From: Oreochromis niloticus
Lineage: Eukaryota; Chordata; Actinopteri; Cichliformes; Cichlidae
Direction of reading: 5' to 3'
DNA length: 64,000 nucleotides
NCBI RefSeq assembly: GCF_001858045.2
Contig: NC_031967.2
Location: forward strand, 32,705,102 to 32,769,101
Shown: positions 33,314-46,300 of the stretch, piece by piece
Numbering within the stretch: position 1 is the first letter of the stretch
Layout of the letters: the number at the start of each line of letters is the position of its first letter
Notes under the pieces: model-generated
What the model was told of the DNA's origin: nothing
Seen by the model: the letters and a program-made list of their open reading frames with translations, nothing else
The model's database searches: none
Translations under genes and position numbers: made by a program

Positions 33314-34843
33314 CAATACGGTGAAGTCGCCGTCTCCGCTGTTAAAACTGAAAAGCACTTTTAAATATTTGTCAGAAAACTTGTCATTTTGTCCTTCAAT
33401 CGTGCAATTTAGTGAAATTAACAGCATTCATGCTTGTGGCTGTTCAGTGTTTTCACTTTACCTCAACCTAGCACTTGTCAAAGTCCTGACTCCCAGAGTT
33501 AAAAAGTAAACAAATGTAAGGGAATTCAGGTCTAGTCTTGAAGGAGTATCACCCCCCCCCCCAAAAATACTGCAAAGTAATTTTCATTTCTTCAAAGAAT
33601 GATTTAACTGCTCTGAAAAGTTGCTAAGTGACACTTTTTATCATCATTCAGGTTTTATGTCTGTAACACAGAGCAGCCAAAATATGTTACAAAATAATGT
33701 GAGCTTGTGGATTTCTCTCTCTCGGTTGCATGTTAGTTCTTTCAGCATGAGAAAGTTTAAAGTTGGACGTCGTGCAGCCAGAGCCCTGCTTTTTCCAAAG
33801 CGTTCTCATCTAGATGTATCCGTTACACACCAGGTGTACTCTATCTTTGGTGCTCTAATGCTATGATGGCCATGTTAAACAAAAATACAGTGCTAATGAG
33901 GAGACTGAAGGAGGAGACCCTGTTTTTCACCCAATGTGGACCTTTATTGCACACTGGTTAGGTTTAGGTTCTAACAACTACTTTGTTAGATTTAGCCTGT
34001 CTAGTCTGCATAAAGTTGCTTTCAGCAGCACCCATATTGTATTTCTTCAATATAAAGTTGACCAGTATCCGTTAGCTCCGAATGTTGCAGTATCCTGCAA
34101 AATTTGGGTTATCCAACCAATCAAGTTATCTTGGTTTCAAGGTAATAGCAATATGACCAATCTAGATCAGTTTGGTAAAGTTAAATCACTGTCAGCCTCT
34201 TCCAAAGTCATTCTGTCCATTTATGTTACATAAAACTACAACCACAAATAGTTTAACTGAACAAATACCTCATTTGGCTCAAAGTTCTCAAATCTGTGTA
34301 AACGACTGGGAGGAGATCGAGCGACTTACTTGACGATGCATCCGAAGCACTTCACTCAGTGAGTCGAAGGTTCAAAGTCAACACTATTTCTCTTTCACGT
34401 CAGTGCTGCTCTTTAACTAATCAACTTAAAGGAAGTAATCTACATTAAAGGAAAGTGTTGCGCAATTTTTATGTTTTGTTTTTTCTTGGGGGCTTAGTAG
34501 TTTTATAACTTTCAGACATCTGAAGAAAGTCATTTTTGGCTGCAAATGACTTGAAACACCAACAGAATCTGTGGACTCTTTAAGTTGCGTTCATACATAC
34601 CAAATGATGTTTATATTGTTTTTCTTTTCTTTTTTTTAATAAACAAAGTGTAGATGTACTCAAGATGTAAATCAACACAGACAAGCACAAAAGCACATTA
34701 TTAGTGAGATGGAAGTCCACAGATTCAGTTGGAAGCCTTTTTTTGTTTTGTTTTTTAAATATGAAAACCAGAATTCATTGAAACCTTTGGCAGAACAATG
34801 TGTTGGATGCTTATGTTGAAGCAAGGCTCTTTTTATTTAAATA

Positions 34844-34880
34844 TTAATATTATTATTATTATTATTGTTATTATTATTAT
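34844..34880 (+). repeat. ATT trinucleotide microsatellite
   Basis: About a dozen ATT units with one interruption. Confidence 0.85.
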
Positions 34881-35613
34881 GAATGTCCATGTTAACGTTT
34901 TTCCTTTGATGTTCTGCTTTGATTCTATTTTTATGTGTTTTACTAATTTTGATCGTCTACTGTTGTCTGCTGTATGTAGGCAGCTCTGAAAATCTGAGGA
35001 TTTATTTTGATCTAATTTGGGGAGTGTGAAATGAGAGATGTTGTGTACATAAATACAGATGTTACTATTGGAATATAAATAATTGCTTGCTTGGAATAAT
35101 CAACAAAACTAGATCAAGAATATTAGTGTACGTTATCTCTCAAAGATACCTTTCTTACGGTTGATATCTTCAGTCTGCCTGGTGCTTTAAAAATTGCAAA
35201 CCCCACCCATCTGGCATGCTGGGCAGGCCAAAACGAACAAACCCAAATATATGGAATGGTCACAATGGAGCTGTGAGTTTATTAACATACACTCACTTTA
35301 TAGACATTCTCTTATTAGATGTTGGTGTGCAAAAAAATACATGACTGTCTAAAACCTGATGTGTGATCACGGTGTTAAAGGAAAAATCCACTTTAGGTTA
35401 CATAAAGGATTAAAATAAATCAGCAGCTGGTGTTTGTTTCATTTTATGTAGTCCTGATTGTGTTTGATTTCTACTGATGATCAAAGTCTATAAGAACACA
35501 GAAAAACGACTATACTGGATTGACAGGAACTGAGGGAGATGGTATATATTAGTATTGAGCTTCAAGTAGTTCCACTGCAAAGTTTTCACTATATTTAACT
35601 TTCACATTTATAG

Positions 35614-35687
35614 TAGTGCTGTCAGTGTTAATCTCTACGCCATGCACTGCATCTGCAATATCTATAAATTAGTGCCTGACAGCACTA
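35614..35687. mobile_element. 74-bp hAT-type MITE with 8-bp target duplication
   Basis: Ends TAGTGCTGTCAG and CTGACAGCACTA are perfect 12-bp inverted repeats. They are flanked by the identical 8-mer ATTTATAG (35606-35613 and 35688-35695). The left end continues into TAATCTC and then CGCCAT, as in the related element at 58993-59152, so it looks like an internally deleted family member. Part of its interior is an inverted copy of the right-hand flank. Confidence 0.82.
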
Positions 35688-35708
35688 ATTTATAGATATT
35701 GCAGATGC
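35649..35708. repeat. perfect 27-bp hairpin with a 6-nt loop, crossing the MITE border
   Basis: Arms 35649-35675 and 35682-35708 are exact reverse complements around the loop CTGACA. The right arm starts inside the MITE and ends 21 bp outside it. Confidence 0.9.
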
Positions 35709-35735
35709 CGTTATTATGTCTAATGCAAAATTTCT

Positions 35736-35776
35736 CCACATCTTAGGTAATGGGGAGCTTTTTACCTAAGATGTGG
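35736..35776. repeat. 15-bp inverted repeat, 11-nt loop
   Basis: CCACATCTTAGGTAA and TTACCTAAGATGTGG are exact complements (35736-35750 and 35762-35776), just downstream of the first hairpin. Confidence 0.85.
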
Positions 35777-38700
35777 GAGTGGTTGCTGGAGTTTGCCGGC
35801 TGTCGATGGGTGAAATCAGTCACAAAGAGGTTATTACACCAAAAACCACTTTGTGATTGCGTTGGGTTTAGCAGATTGCCGTGGTTGCACAAAATATGGC
35901 CATCTATTTGCAATCACTAACTGGAAAAAGTGTACAACCATTGTTCACCTTGAAAGTTAAAGCTGTGCCTTATGTCTGAAACTGACACGTTTCCATAAGC
36001 AGATCCAGTCAACTTTGAAGATGACCGTTCTCCGTTTCACGTTTGCATTGTAATTTTCACCGTTTCACTATCATTCAGCAAATGTTGGCAAACAAGTTGG
36101 CTTCTTCCATGCAAACCAAAACCAACCAAAGCATTTGCAAGAAGTAAAACACCTGTCAAAGTTTTGAAGAAATATCTTAAAAACTTGTATATTTATAATT
36201 ATTAGGCAGAAAACAAACTGAATTCTTGTTTTTATACTCAAATTTGAGCCGACACTGTGGACTTCTCAGAGAAGTCAGAAACTTAGTATAACATTCAACC
36301 CCTAAAACCATTTATGTCAGGAATGCAAGTAAATGATAGTCATTACAGACACGTAAAAATACAGCAGCTGTGGCTTAACCCTTAGAGGTAGTCTAAGTAA
36401 TTTGTTAAGCACTGTAAAATAAAATGTCATCAGCAAAGAGTGAAAACTTTGGAGCTACACCTTCAATTCTAACAGTATTAAAATATTGTCAGAAGAAAAG
36501 AAGTGGAGAGACAGAGGCCAGTTTTTGCACCCTAAAATACAAAAAGTTCCTTTTAGAGAAATATTTTCATCTAGCCATTTTTATTATTACTTTTATTGTT
36601 TTATAGATTATTTTATTTATCTAAAATTAAGCATATATGTCAGCAAGTAACAGAAGGCAGCAGTCAAGCATCCCCGGTGTGCTTTTTGAACAGCATTATA
36701 GGAAATTGATGAAATGCACTCCCTTAACAACAGCTTTTGTTGGTGTGGGGGAGGAGTCAGAAGCACCGACTGACAGCTACAGGTGGATTTTTCCTTTAAC
36801 AGTTGTCTCTTCAGAGCTTTTGGTCATCCACATCGCTCCCCTTTTCAGACTCACCAAATAAATGTGTTTAACACAGTATGTGACGGACATAAAGTGACTG
36901 AATGTGTCATTAACACTCCTCTAATGTATGTTTTTAGTGTGCAAAATAGCAGCAGCCTCACAGAGACCAACACTGTTAAACTGAAGGTCAAAACGGCACA
37001 GTCTAGAAGTTTTTGTTTTTAAATTAATGACTAAATCTTTATTTGAGGGGGGGTTTCTTTGCATTCATTTCAAATGTATACTTCATTATTATCAGCACAG
37101 AAAAAGGTGTTTACTGCAGGTAAACACAAGTAAGGTAATCTGCTTTTTAAATGGTTGCGTATTTTTGTACCAGCTGAACACAGAAGGGTTTTTTGTTCGT
37201 GCAGAGTCTGCGACTACAGACTGATCTGAAGGACCAGTAACCAAGTTGTCCTCTTGGTGTTTGTATTTGTGGGGCTGCTGCTGTCGGACGTTCATTCTGA
37301 GTCCGTGGAGATGCAGTGAAGTTTGGGAATGACGGCTGGTTCTGATGGTGTCCAAACTGTTTGAAATAAAACACAAACTGGTTTTGATGATAACTCAACT
37401 CTGCTCTCAGTCTCTTTCATTGAGAATGTTTGACTATAGCGTCTTGTTTTTTAAACATACATGCAGAAAAGAGGAGGTTATGAAGTTGTGTGGAAAAAAA
37501 TAAACACATCTTTGCTGGTTGCACAGGAATTATGAGGGTAAGTAGCAGCCAGATGCTCGTAATCTAATGAGTTGGATCTTTTCAGGATGAGTAACTAAAA
37601 TTGATTAAAATGGTTCTTTGCTAAGGTGACTGTTATGAGTAGACACAGCACTGGTCCATTGGAGCCCTTTTATGTTCATATGCTTTATAGATCAGTGTAA
37701 CAGTGGCTTAAGAAACAAATAAATGTATTACTCTCCTCTGAAAATGGTCCGGTACAAGGACTGGACTGGAAATGGGTGACAAAACAGCCAATGTCCAACG
37801 AGAACTCTTAACAGACCTTCAGAAAGCCGGGGGACTGATGCCCAAGACCACTTTAAAAAATTACAATAAAGTCTGGCTCCTTGGAAGCAAAATATGAAGA
37901 AATGAGAGGTTGCTCGAGTGCTGTACAAGCGTTGTCCATGTTTAAAGTTGATGATTCTGACGATGGGGTTTTAAAAAAACAAAATGGATGCACAGTGGAA
38001 AACTTCCACTTAAGTATTTAAGAAACAGACGCTTGAAAGGTTAAAGGGACTTTTTATTTTTTTTTAAAAAAGTTTTGCTGTAGAAGCCCAGAAAACCACA
38101 AAAACAACTATTTACCTGCATTCAGTTGTTTCTGAAGTGTCAGTCTACCATGACTGTCATCATTCCTGCCAAAATATTAGGCACATTTAGAGTGATCTGC
38201 AGTTTATTTAATATTTGTACTTGTTCCTGTACAAAATTAACCTCCTGAGACCTGACGGTGTTTGTTGTTTGTTTGGGAGGCATGTTTAATTTGTCCTCTC
38301 TCTGTATTTGGACAGTTGGACCTGGTACATGAATAAAAAAATAATAATAATAAAAATGTGTCCTAATATGGGGGAATTATTTGGGGTTTATTTGCAGCGT
38401 AGCACGATCAGGTCAGCATTGTGTAACACTGCTTTAGAATAAGGTGCAGAAACCCTAAAATATCTGAAAATGGTGTGAATGTAAATAATTTCACATTTTA
38501 AACCCTTTTTATATATAGAAAAAAAGAGGTCTTAAAACACACCAAAACTTAAGCTTCCCTCTGTGAGCCCATAGCTCATCTTCACTCAGCTGCCACAACC
38601 AGCAATTAGGATTTCTTTCAGCAACCTCAGTTTTCCTGAAAGTTTGCTTCAAGTTAAGGAGCCGTGAGCCAGAAAAGTCGGAAACCGCTGCTTCAAGTTA

Positions 38701-40804
38701 CCACCGCATCAGCAGACAGCTGGACGGTCCAGGATTCACAGTGACGCAGTTTACAGCCCTGATATTTCCTGCTGAAAGTCAAGTTATGCAAACTTTGCAA
38801 ACATATAAAACTGAGGATACTGGACTAATGAAAGAGATGATTGTAGGCAATTCGTGAAAAAAAGAGCTCTCTAGTTTTTAAATGGAAGCTAAAAAGCTTT
38901 CTGCCTGCCTATACTGTGTGAGATCATCCACCCCGGAGGCTTTTTTGTCTTCTGACATTATTGCTTTTAAGATGCTTGTCCTGCTGCCAAAAGCATGACC
39001 GCACTCCAGCTCCGAGAAGCCGTTGAAGCGGCGCACTGACTCAGTGCGTTTATCTCACTCCTCTGGCTGCACTGTGAGCAGTAAACAATGACACGGGAGG
39101 CAGTTTGACATTTAATTCTCTGCAGGTAGGTGGTACATTCTCAAACAGCAGGTTCACACAAGCACTGATGGATTTTACAACAATACAGAAAAAGAAATGC
39201 CTCGTTTCTTTTACAGGGACAGAAAAAAATGATACATTCACCTGCTGAGGGTGAAGGACGGAGTGCACAAGTTCTCTGTTTGCAGTCCAGAAATTAGAAC
39301 CGGATACAAAAACGACAACAAAAATATATATCTTTGTACAACAAGTCGCTAGTTGTTTGGCACTATTCCCAAACCTATTTTGTTTATCTGTGCACTGAGT
39401 GTGTGCACAGACTGTAGGGAAAACCATGTATGGTGGGTGGGGATGTTAAAATTTGCAATGAATTGGCAAATGTCGCCCTCTTGTGGTAAAAAGGACAACA
39501 ACACCTGTGAAATCCTGCTGAAGACATCTTTGTACTTTCCTGTTGGTTTAATGAATTTTGACACATCATAATAACCTTTAAAGCAGACGTGGATGCATTT
39601 ATACATGGGTTTAATGCAAGTCAGAATGTTTGTGTCAGAAATATGTGGCATGTATGGAAGCTTGTTTGTGACACGGAAAAAAAAAACATTTTTGTTAACC
39701 ATATATCAAAAATTTTAAACTTGATATCAAGTAAATGACTTGAAACACTAAATTTCAAGCTATTTTTATTTTTATTTTTATTCTGAGCTATTGTTTTTAG
39801 ATGTTTGAGTAAGTAGGTAGGTTTGTGATGATAACCCAAAATTGTGAGATTGACACCTGGTGCCACAAATGAATAAAATGTAACAATTAGCAATATAGCA
39901 ATTATTGGTAAGCGAGGGTGTAAGGGTTATACTTTATTGACATATGGATGGCATTTTCTTTTATAGTGGCACAAACAAGCTTCCATAGACAAGTTTAAAG
40001 GAGTGCTTCTCCTCTCTGCAGCTGCAGCTGATCGAAGAAAGAAGAAAAAGAAAAGCTTTTACTGGGCAGCTCAGTGCGTCACATTATGTTGGTATTAAGA
40101 GGAGACGTTACGGACTTGGTTGGGAACACATCTCTGTACTGATATAATGTGACATATGGAGGTACAGTAATGTTAAATCTGGTTTACAAAAAATACCATA
40201 TACCAAAAGTTGGTGAATTCTGTATAGACTTCATTGCTATTTACAAGTGGGGAACTTAAAGTGACTCATTATGTAATAAGAACTGCTCACAACTCAAAGG
40301 CAACACAACTTGTAGTGATTACAAGTAAACTTCATTATAAAAAATAAACTTCCGATCAGTCCACCAGCGTTGGCTCCATTTTCAATCTTTTTACTTCCAT
40401 ATTACCAAACTGGTGTGACTGTGATGTGCTGCTGATAATAGCAGGAGTCCCTCTGAGCTGCTTTAAAATACAAAAAAAGAAAAAAAACTTTCTTAGGTTG
40501 TAGACAGTTTAATATTCAAGGACGCTTTGACAAAGTGGACCTCATATGTTTTTCTTCTGTCATACTGTTAAAGTAGCCAACGTTTCAGACACCAAGGCCA
40601 ACGAATCAAATGTATAATTAGTATGTAGAAATAATCCCTAAAAAAAAAACAGCTAATCAGCCTCATTTCTGATGTTTTTTTCTACTCTTGGATCAGTATG
40701 ACATCAGAGAGAGTTGTTATTCACCTCAGGCACACATGCCTTAAAGCTCCACCCACCTGCCTTATGGTTCAGTCATACTAAATAGGATGGACACCTCTCA
40801 CTGG

Positions 40805-41440
40805 TTGCCAGATGATTGCATCTTTTTTTTTGGTGTTGGCGATTTCAGGTAGTTGCAGCAACCAAATGGTCATCCAGAGGTTGCGCATGCAACATCCTCA
40901 ACTTCGAATCAACTACATTTGATTTCAAGGTAACTGCACAAAAAACGGGAGGCAACCTTCCTGCAAAGAATCCTAGTCTGACTCAGACTGACTGGAGGAG
41001 GTTTGCAAATAAGTGCAGTTTTATTTATAAATGCAGATGAATTACTATCTGGTTTGCAGCTGTATGTATTCTGGTTATATTCCTTTATAAAAGCCTGGTT
41101 GCTGAGCAACTATGATGTTGCAGTTAAATTGCTGTCCTGCAGCAACTACGTCATTATTTGTGGAGGAATTTCTGCTTTAAATCTAAATCTATAAGGTTCC
41201 GGCTGGACACTGAATGTAAGTAGTTAATGTCAATTTGAAATTCTGCTTATATAGACAGCAACAGGTTTGCAATTTTCACTGATTTATTACAATTAGTTGC
41301 CATCTTATCACAAATCTCAACCCCAAACTGACAGCAGGCTGACTCCGCCTTATCGCCACCTTGATGCGCTAACGTTGCTTTGAAGACGGCAACTGACTGT
41401 GAGTGGTTGCAGACCTGGTCTTCATCTTTAAAGCAACATT
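40805..41440. repeat. diverged dispersed repeat rich in GGTTGC/GCAACC
   Basis: Related to 12920-13480 by several blocks in the same order. Shorter GGTTGC-rich stretches at about 32190-32600 and 58640-58680 may belong to the same family. Confidence 0.4.
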
Positions 41441-43035
41441 TCAAAGGAAACAGATTCCAAGTGCATTGGACACAGTCCGGATGAATTCAGTCATGCCACA
41501 TTCTCAAACCACGGTTTTCCCTAGTGTGAGTCTCGCATCAAGGTTGGGGTCAGGGACTGAAAATACTTGTTTCAGACAGAAGATGATCTGAGGTGGTTGG
41601 ATGATTTGTAAAACTACTCTAGCAGAGTCTAGAATAAAAATATGGATGGATGGATGTGAAATCAGAGAATAATAGACAGAGTTTACTGTTTTAAACTAAA
41701 GATCCAGAGCTGATCCCCGGAGCGCAAGAAGACAATCTTTGGCTGACTCCACTCACACTGACACATTTACCATGAAAGCTGAAGCAGGGAGAAATAAAGA
41801 ACCGTCCCCTCTAAATCAGGGGCTCTTTGTTTTAAGTCCGACCCACCAGATGAGCGCAGGCCTGTTCTTCTCGGAGAATAAAAAATAAGTCTTTGCCGAC
41901 TTTTGCCTTCATATTGGGTTTAAACTCCGCTGTCCAAGGTTAAAGTCTCCAGCATAGATCTTAATTTGTAGTCTTAAGAGCTTGAACAGAAGGTGAGTGG
42001 ACCATCATGAACTGGACGACTGGGAACCTACACAGACTTCTTAATTTATACTTAGCCTTATATACTGTAAGCGGGCAACACCAGTGCCACGATTATTTGT
42101 GCTTAGCTGCTTAAAACACCACTCCTAGCATGATTTGGTTGCAATGATCAGGGTTTTTTGTTGTTGTTTTGGTTCTGCAAAGACTCGTGTTTGGCCAAAG
42201 TCTTGCACTTTACTTTCTAAAACCCAGAGGGGGGAGCAGGCGTATGTAAGGTTTTTTTGTCTCCATTGATGGGAGAAACAGAAGCCGCCTGCTGCAGCTT
42301 TAAGGGCTGATTTAGAGGAGAAAACTGTCTCGAAATGCCTTTTTTATGTACATTTTTTAGCTATTTAACCATTTTCAGGGGCACAGAATCAATGTCAAAC
42401 ATCCTAATTACATATTCAGGTATGATAATCGAAGTTTTAACCAAATTTACTGCAGATGCAATCACACTGAGCTTTTTGACCTGCAGTGCCAGTTGGGGAA
42501 ACACACTTTGCGGTTCTAAAATGTAGGTTTTCGTCATGGCTTGAATGCGGTCGGGTGTTTGAGATCATCACTGAATATTAAGCAGCTGATTCACATTTGC
42601 AAAAGCAGCTTAGTGCAGGTTGCAGGAAAAAACAAACAAACGGAGTATGCCTGGTATGATTTCTGTACACAGAGTGTCAGAAGATGCAGTTGTAGTTGGT
42701 AGAAACAGGGTTTAAAATATGAATCCATCCTGTACATGTTTTTATCATTTGATCCACCTTCAGGTAATCTCATTGATTTATTCTTCCTTCGTTTGTTTGT
42801 GTCTGAGAAGTTTGTGTCCTTCATTTCTTCTAGTTTTCATTCATACCCATGCTGAGTTCAAGAGGGGCCAAAAAACGTGGGAAATTCCAACTTCCAGCTT
42901 GGAAAACCCACAGCAGGACGGTTATGAGGTCAAGTGGGAATGTCAGGGAGAGACCTGTTTTATTTACACCAGTAAGCATCTCTTTAAGTGAATCTGGAAC
43001 TTGACCGGTTGTTTCTCTCCTCTCCTCGCCCTTCA

Positions 43036-43367
43036 TCATACCATCGTCTCTGAGCCCGACCCTTTCCCAGTGAAGAAGTCCCAGAAATTAGCGGTCGGCG
43101 ACGGCTTGCTCTCCTCCTGCGGCGTCTGCCTCACCCAGATGCTGTTCTCGGTCGAGCCGCTCAGACTCGAGCTCAGAGAGAAGCTCAGCGCGGAGCTCAG
43201 ACCCGGGCCTCGACGGTCCTGGGCATCCGAGTCCTGAGTGTGGAGCCTGGGGGTGGAGGACGAGGACAAGGACGAGGAAGAGAAGGAGGACTGGGATAGG
43301 CTGAGCAGGTTGTGATGGGAGTGGAACTGACGCATGTGGCGGATGGATTTACCAGGAGGGACCTCAC
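43036..43367 (-). CDS. arhgap6: arhgap6 last exon and stop
   Basis: 332 nt: GEVPPGKSIRHMRQFHSHHN, a long Ser-rich stretch, then NFWDFFTGKGSGSETMV and TGA. Acceptor CTGCAG. The ending parallels human ARHGAP6 (WELL...PETLV) and looks like a class I PDZ ligand. It is reached in frame only if the preceding exon has one more base. Confidence 0.82.
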
Positions 43368-46300
43368 CTGCAGGACCAAGAACAGGACAGGGTTTCGTAA
43401 CTTGAAAGAAAAAAACTATTTATTATCTTAAAGTTGTGTAACATGAGTCATAGAGTGCTGTGAAAAGTATTTGCCCCCTGCCCCCTGATTTCTTACATGT
43501 TTCAGATTGTCAAGCAAATTTAAGATAGAACAGGTTAAAAACAACTTCTGTGTCAGCATCGCCCGTCGCAGCTAGGGGGTGCTGTTGGCACATTTATCGT
43601 TCCCACGAACGTCCACAATCTCCAGCAGCCAGCGTGTGGTCTATGTTACATTACACTGCCTTCAGAGATGCTTTAACACATGGTGGTGAAACTGCAGAAC
43701 ACTGTTTCAGGGTTTTCTAAAGACTCCTTTCTCAGGCAGGAAATTCACCTAAAAATCAACAACTGCTTGAAAAGACAACTAAGCAGATGTTAAACAGCTG
43801 AAAACCTCAAAACCTTGCTTTGTGGTATCGTTCCTGCTCCTGTCATTAATCTAAATGTTTTAAATGTTGATTTTTTTTAAAGAAACAACTTTAAATGAGA
43901 AATTCCTTCAGGTCTTCAGAGCCTCACATTCACAAAAACTCAACCAGACCATAGTACCGTATCTGGTGTCCTGCCGCTTCCTGTTCTGGTTCAGTTTGAG
44001 GACGTTCAGGAAGACCTCACTGGTCAGGCTGCCATCACCGCCACTCCCATCCGGGGGAAAAGCGGTGACGGGGGCTCCAGCGGGGACAGGCTGCCGCTGG
44101 AGGCTCCCACTGAGTCCAGAGATGCCCCCGTGTCCCGACGACCGGTGGGCTCGCTGCCGCTCTCCACTGTCAGGTGACTGCCGCTGTGACGGAGCAGAAA
44201 CACGAATGTTAAACCGAAGCTTTCTTAGTGAAGACGAACATAACCGACACCAGATCTGATGACGGCTGATCCACTGACATGTTGTCACGGTTACCTGAGT
44301 TTCCTACGCAGCAGGTAGTCGATGATGTCCGGGTCGGTCTGGATCAGACTCATCAGGACCTCCTGCTGCAGCTCTGCAGAGACCTGCAGGAACACACATC
44401 AGATTCAAGCATCACTGAAAATAATTAGCATCTCCAGGACGGATGGAGCATCACAGCTGTCTGTTGAGGGGGAGTCACACGGGAGGAAACAGGCGAGCCA
44501 GTCAATCCCGGACAAACTAGGAAGATAATAAGGGTGTCCAGGGTTGCCAAGGCATGAGTATTTAGTCTGACACTTTGAAATGATGAGCACTAAGTCTAAG
44601 CTCAGACTTCAGAATCCAGTTTCTCAGATTAACATAGTGTTAATGAGAGAGCCTCCAGTGCCCTGAGGGGCAGCCAATCAGAAGAAAGTGAACTTAAGGA
44701 AAGGGGAGGCCAGGTATAAGATAAATAAGGATTATTGTGAACTTTGAGTCATGCAAAGCTGCTCTAGTAGAGTCCACGAATACGCTCATTTACATTGAGT
44801 TGTAAATGAGCGTAACATAATAAAATATTTCTGAATCACTTCCACGAATGACTGAAAGAGCACTGTGTGTTTCTGGTACCGTGAAGAGTCTCCTGTGGTT
44901 CTGTATGAGCATCAGAGTGACGCTGATGATCCCCGTGCTGTCCTCGATGCCCATCGCCTGCGGGCTCACGTCTCCCCCGCGCTCCTTCTGAAGCAGGTTC
45001 GGCCCGAAGATCACGGCCAGGTTAGCGGCCGTCATCTTGTTTCCGGGGATCTGGAGAGCAGAGGAAGAGGAGGCGGTGATGGAGGTCAAAGTGCAGTGAT
45101 GGAATATGCTGAGGTAAATTAAGTTTTCTAAACATGAGCCTGTTATTTATTTTATTTTTTTTACATTACTGAGAACCAACAAGCAGCTGCAGCACAAATC
45201 TCAGGACAGCTTTGGGTATGAAGCAACACCAGAATGTTCATGCAGTGTATTTTTCTCCAGTATTTCACAAGAGGCAACTGGACAAATTGGACAGTTTTAC
45301 TGACTATAAATGCTTTTTCTGCTTTTCCTCTTGCTTGTTGATAGCTCCCAAAAGCATCTGGTCGAGGTACAACTTACTGAGGGACTTACCTTAAAAACTC
45401 CATGTTAGGAAAGGCCAGTTAGTCTGAAATGTTTGCTTTGTAATCTGGTTAAGTATCAGCCCGGACCCTAACCCTCAGGAGGACCACTAAGACAACATTA
45501 ATAACACCTGCCATCCAAAAAGAAGCAGAGGAATTATTCTGGTAGAGTTTTTACTCTCTCTCCACTAATTGTATATCCTGGACAGCCAATGAAATCATTA
45601 ACATGATTTTTTTGTTTTGTTTGTAATATTATGGAGAAAATGTGATACTGTAAGAGCCAGAAACAACACAGCTAGCCTTCAAATTTAGCAATGTGAACAG
45701 AGTAGCCTGTGTTTGTGAGGAACTGTGAAACTGTGGCAGATTAGACTCTGAGACCCTTCCCACATCTAAATAATACCTTTAGGCAGTGGAAATGACTACA
45801 ACAACTACTACTACTACTCATAATAATAAGGTAATACTATATAATAATGCCACACAGGTAAGCATTAATAAAGTATTAGCGAGTGCTTTATTCATTGTAT
45901 TTGATTAGTCTTTAGTATGTCATTTATAAATACAGATATGTGTATCCATCTGTTACTGTTACATCATGTACAGCTATGACTGTTACTTCATCATTGCCAG
46001 TAATACACATAATCATAATCATAATAAAGTATCTGCATTTATAAATGGCATATATGGGGGAAGTAATGCTATGTAAATGATGAAGTAAGCACTTCCTAAT
46101 ACCTTAATAATGTTTAATAGTGTGGCATTACCACAGAGTTCTACCAGTAATAATAACAACATTTATGTGCATAATATTTATGAAACACACAAGAAATTTC
46201 AGTAGTGTAAAAATTAAAATCAGTGTTCCTCCAAAGAATAAATCACAAGCATAAAATCTGAATGTTAAGAGAAACATGGCGGTAAAACAATAAGGTTAAT

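Larger units (their letters stand above)
29898..43035. other. usp12 3' UTR, intergenic DNA and arhgap6 3' UTR
   Basis: About 13 kb between convergent genes. The UTR limits cannot be set by reading alone. Plus-strand AATAAA candidates for usp12 include about 34638 and 37365-37370, the latter followed by a GT-rich stretch. A minus-strand candidate for arhgap6 is 42777-42782. The interval holds a MITE with hairpins (35614-35776), an ATT repeat (34844-34880), GGTTGC-rich repeats (about 32190-32600 and 40805-41440) and no convincing coding exon. Confidence 0.6.

Noticed and set aside
35649..35708. The perfect hairpin as a conserved microRNA gene
   Set aside because: The arm boundaries are explained by a MITE plus flank-templated inversion. 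Perfect stems are atypical of animal pre-miRNAs and no known seed was recognised.
43958..44183. An alternative acceptor 17 nt into arhgap6 exon 9 (CTGACAG|TGG) that would keep one frame to the end
   Set aside because: It avoids the frame break but reads a segment (GERQRAHRSSGHGG...) with no resemblance to ARHGAP6, while the upstream acceptor gives the conserved DSxxASSGxxSP tail. It also lacks a pyrimidine tract.
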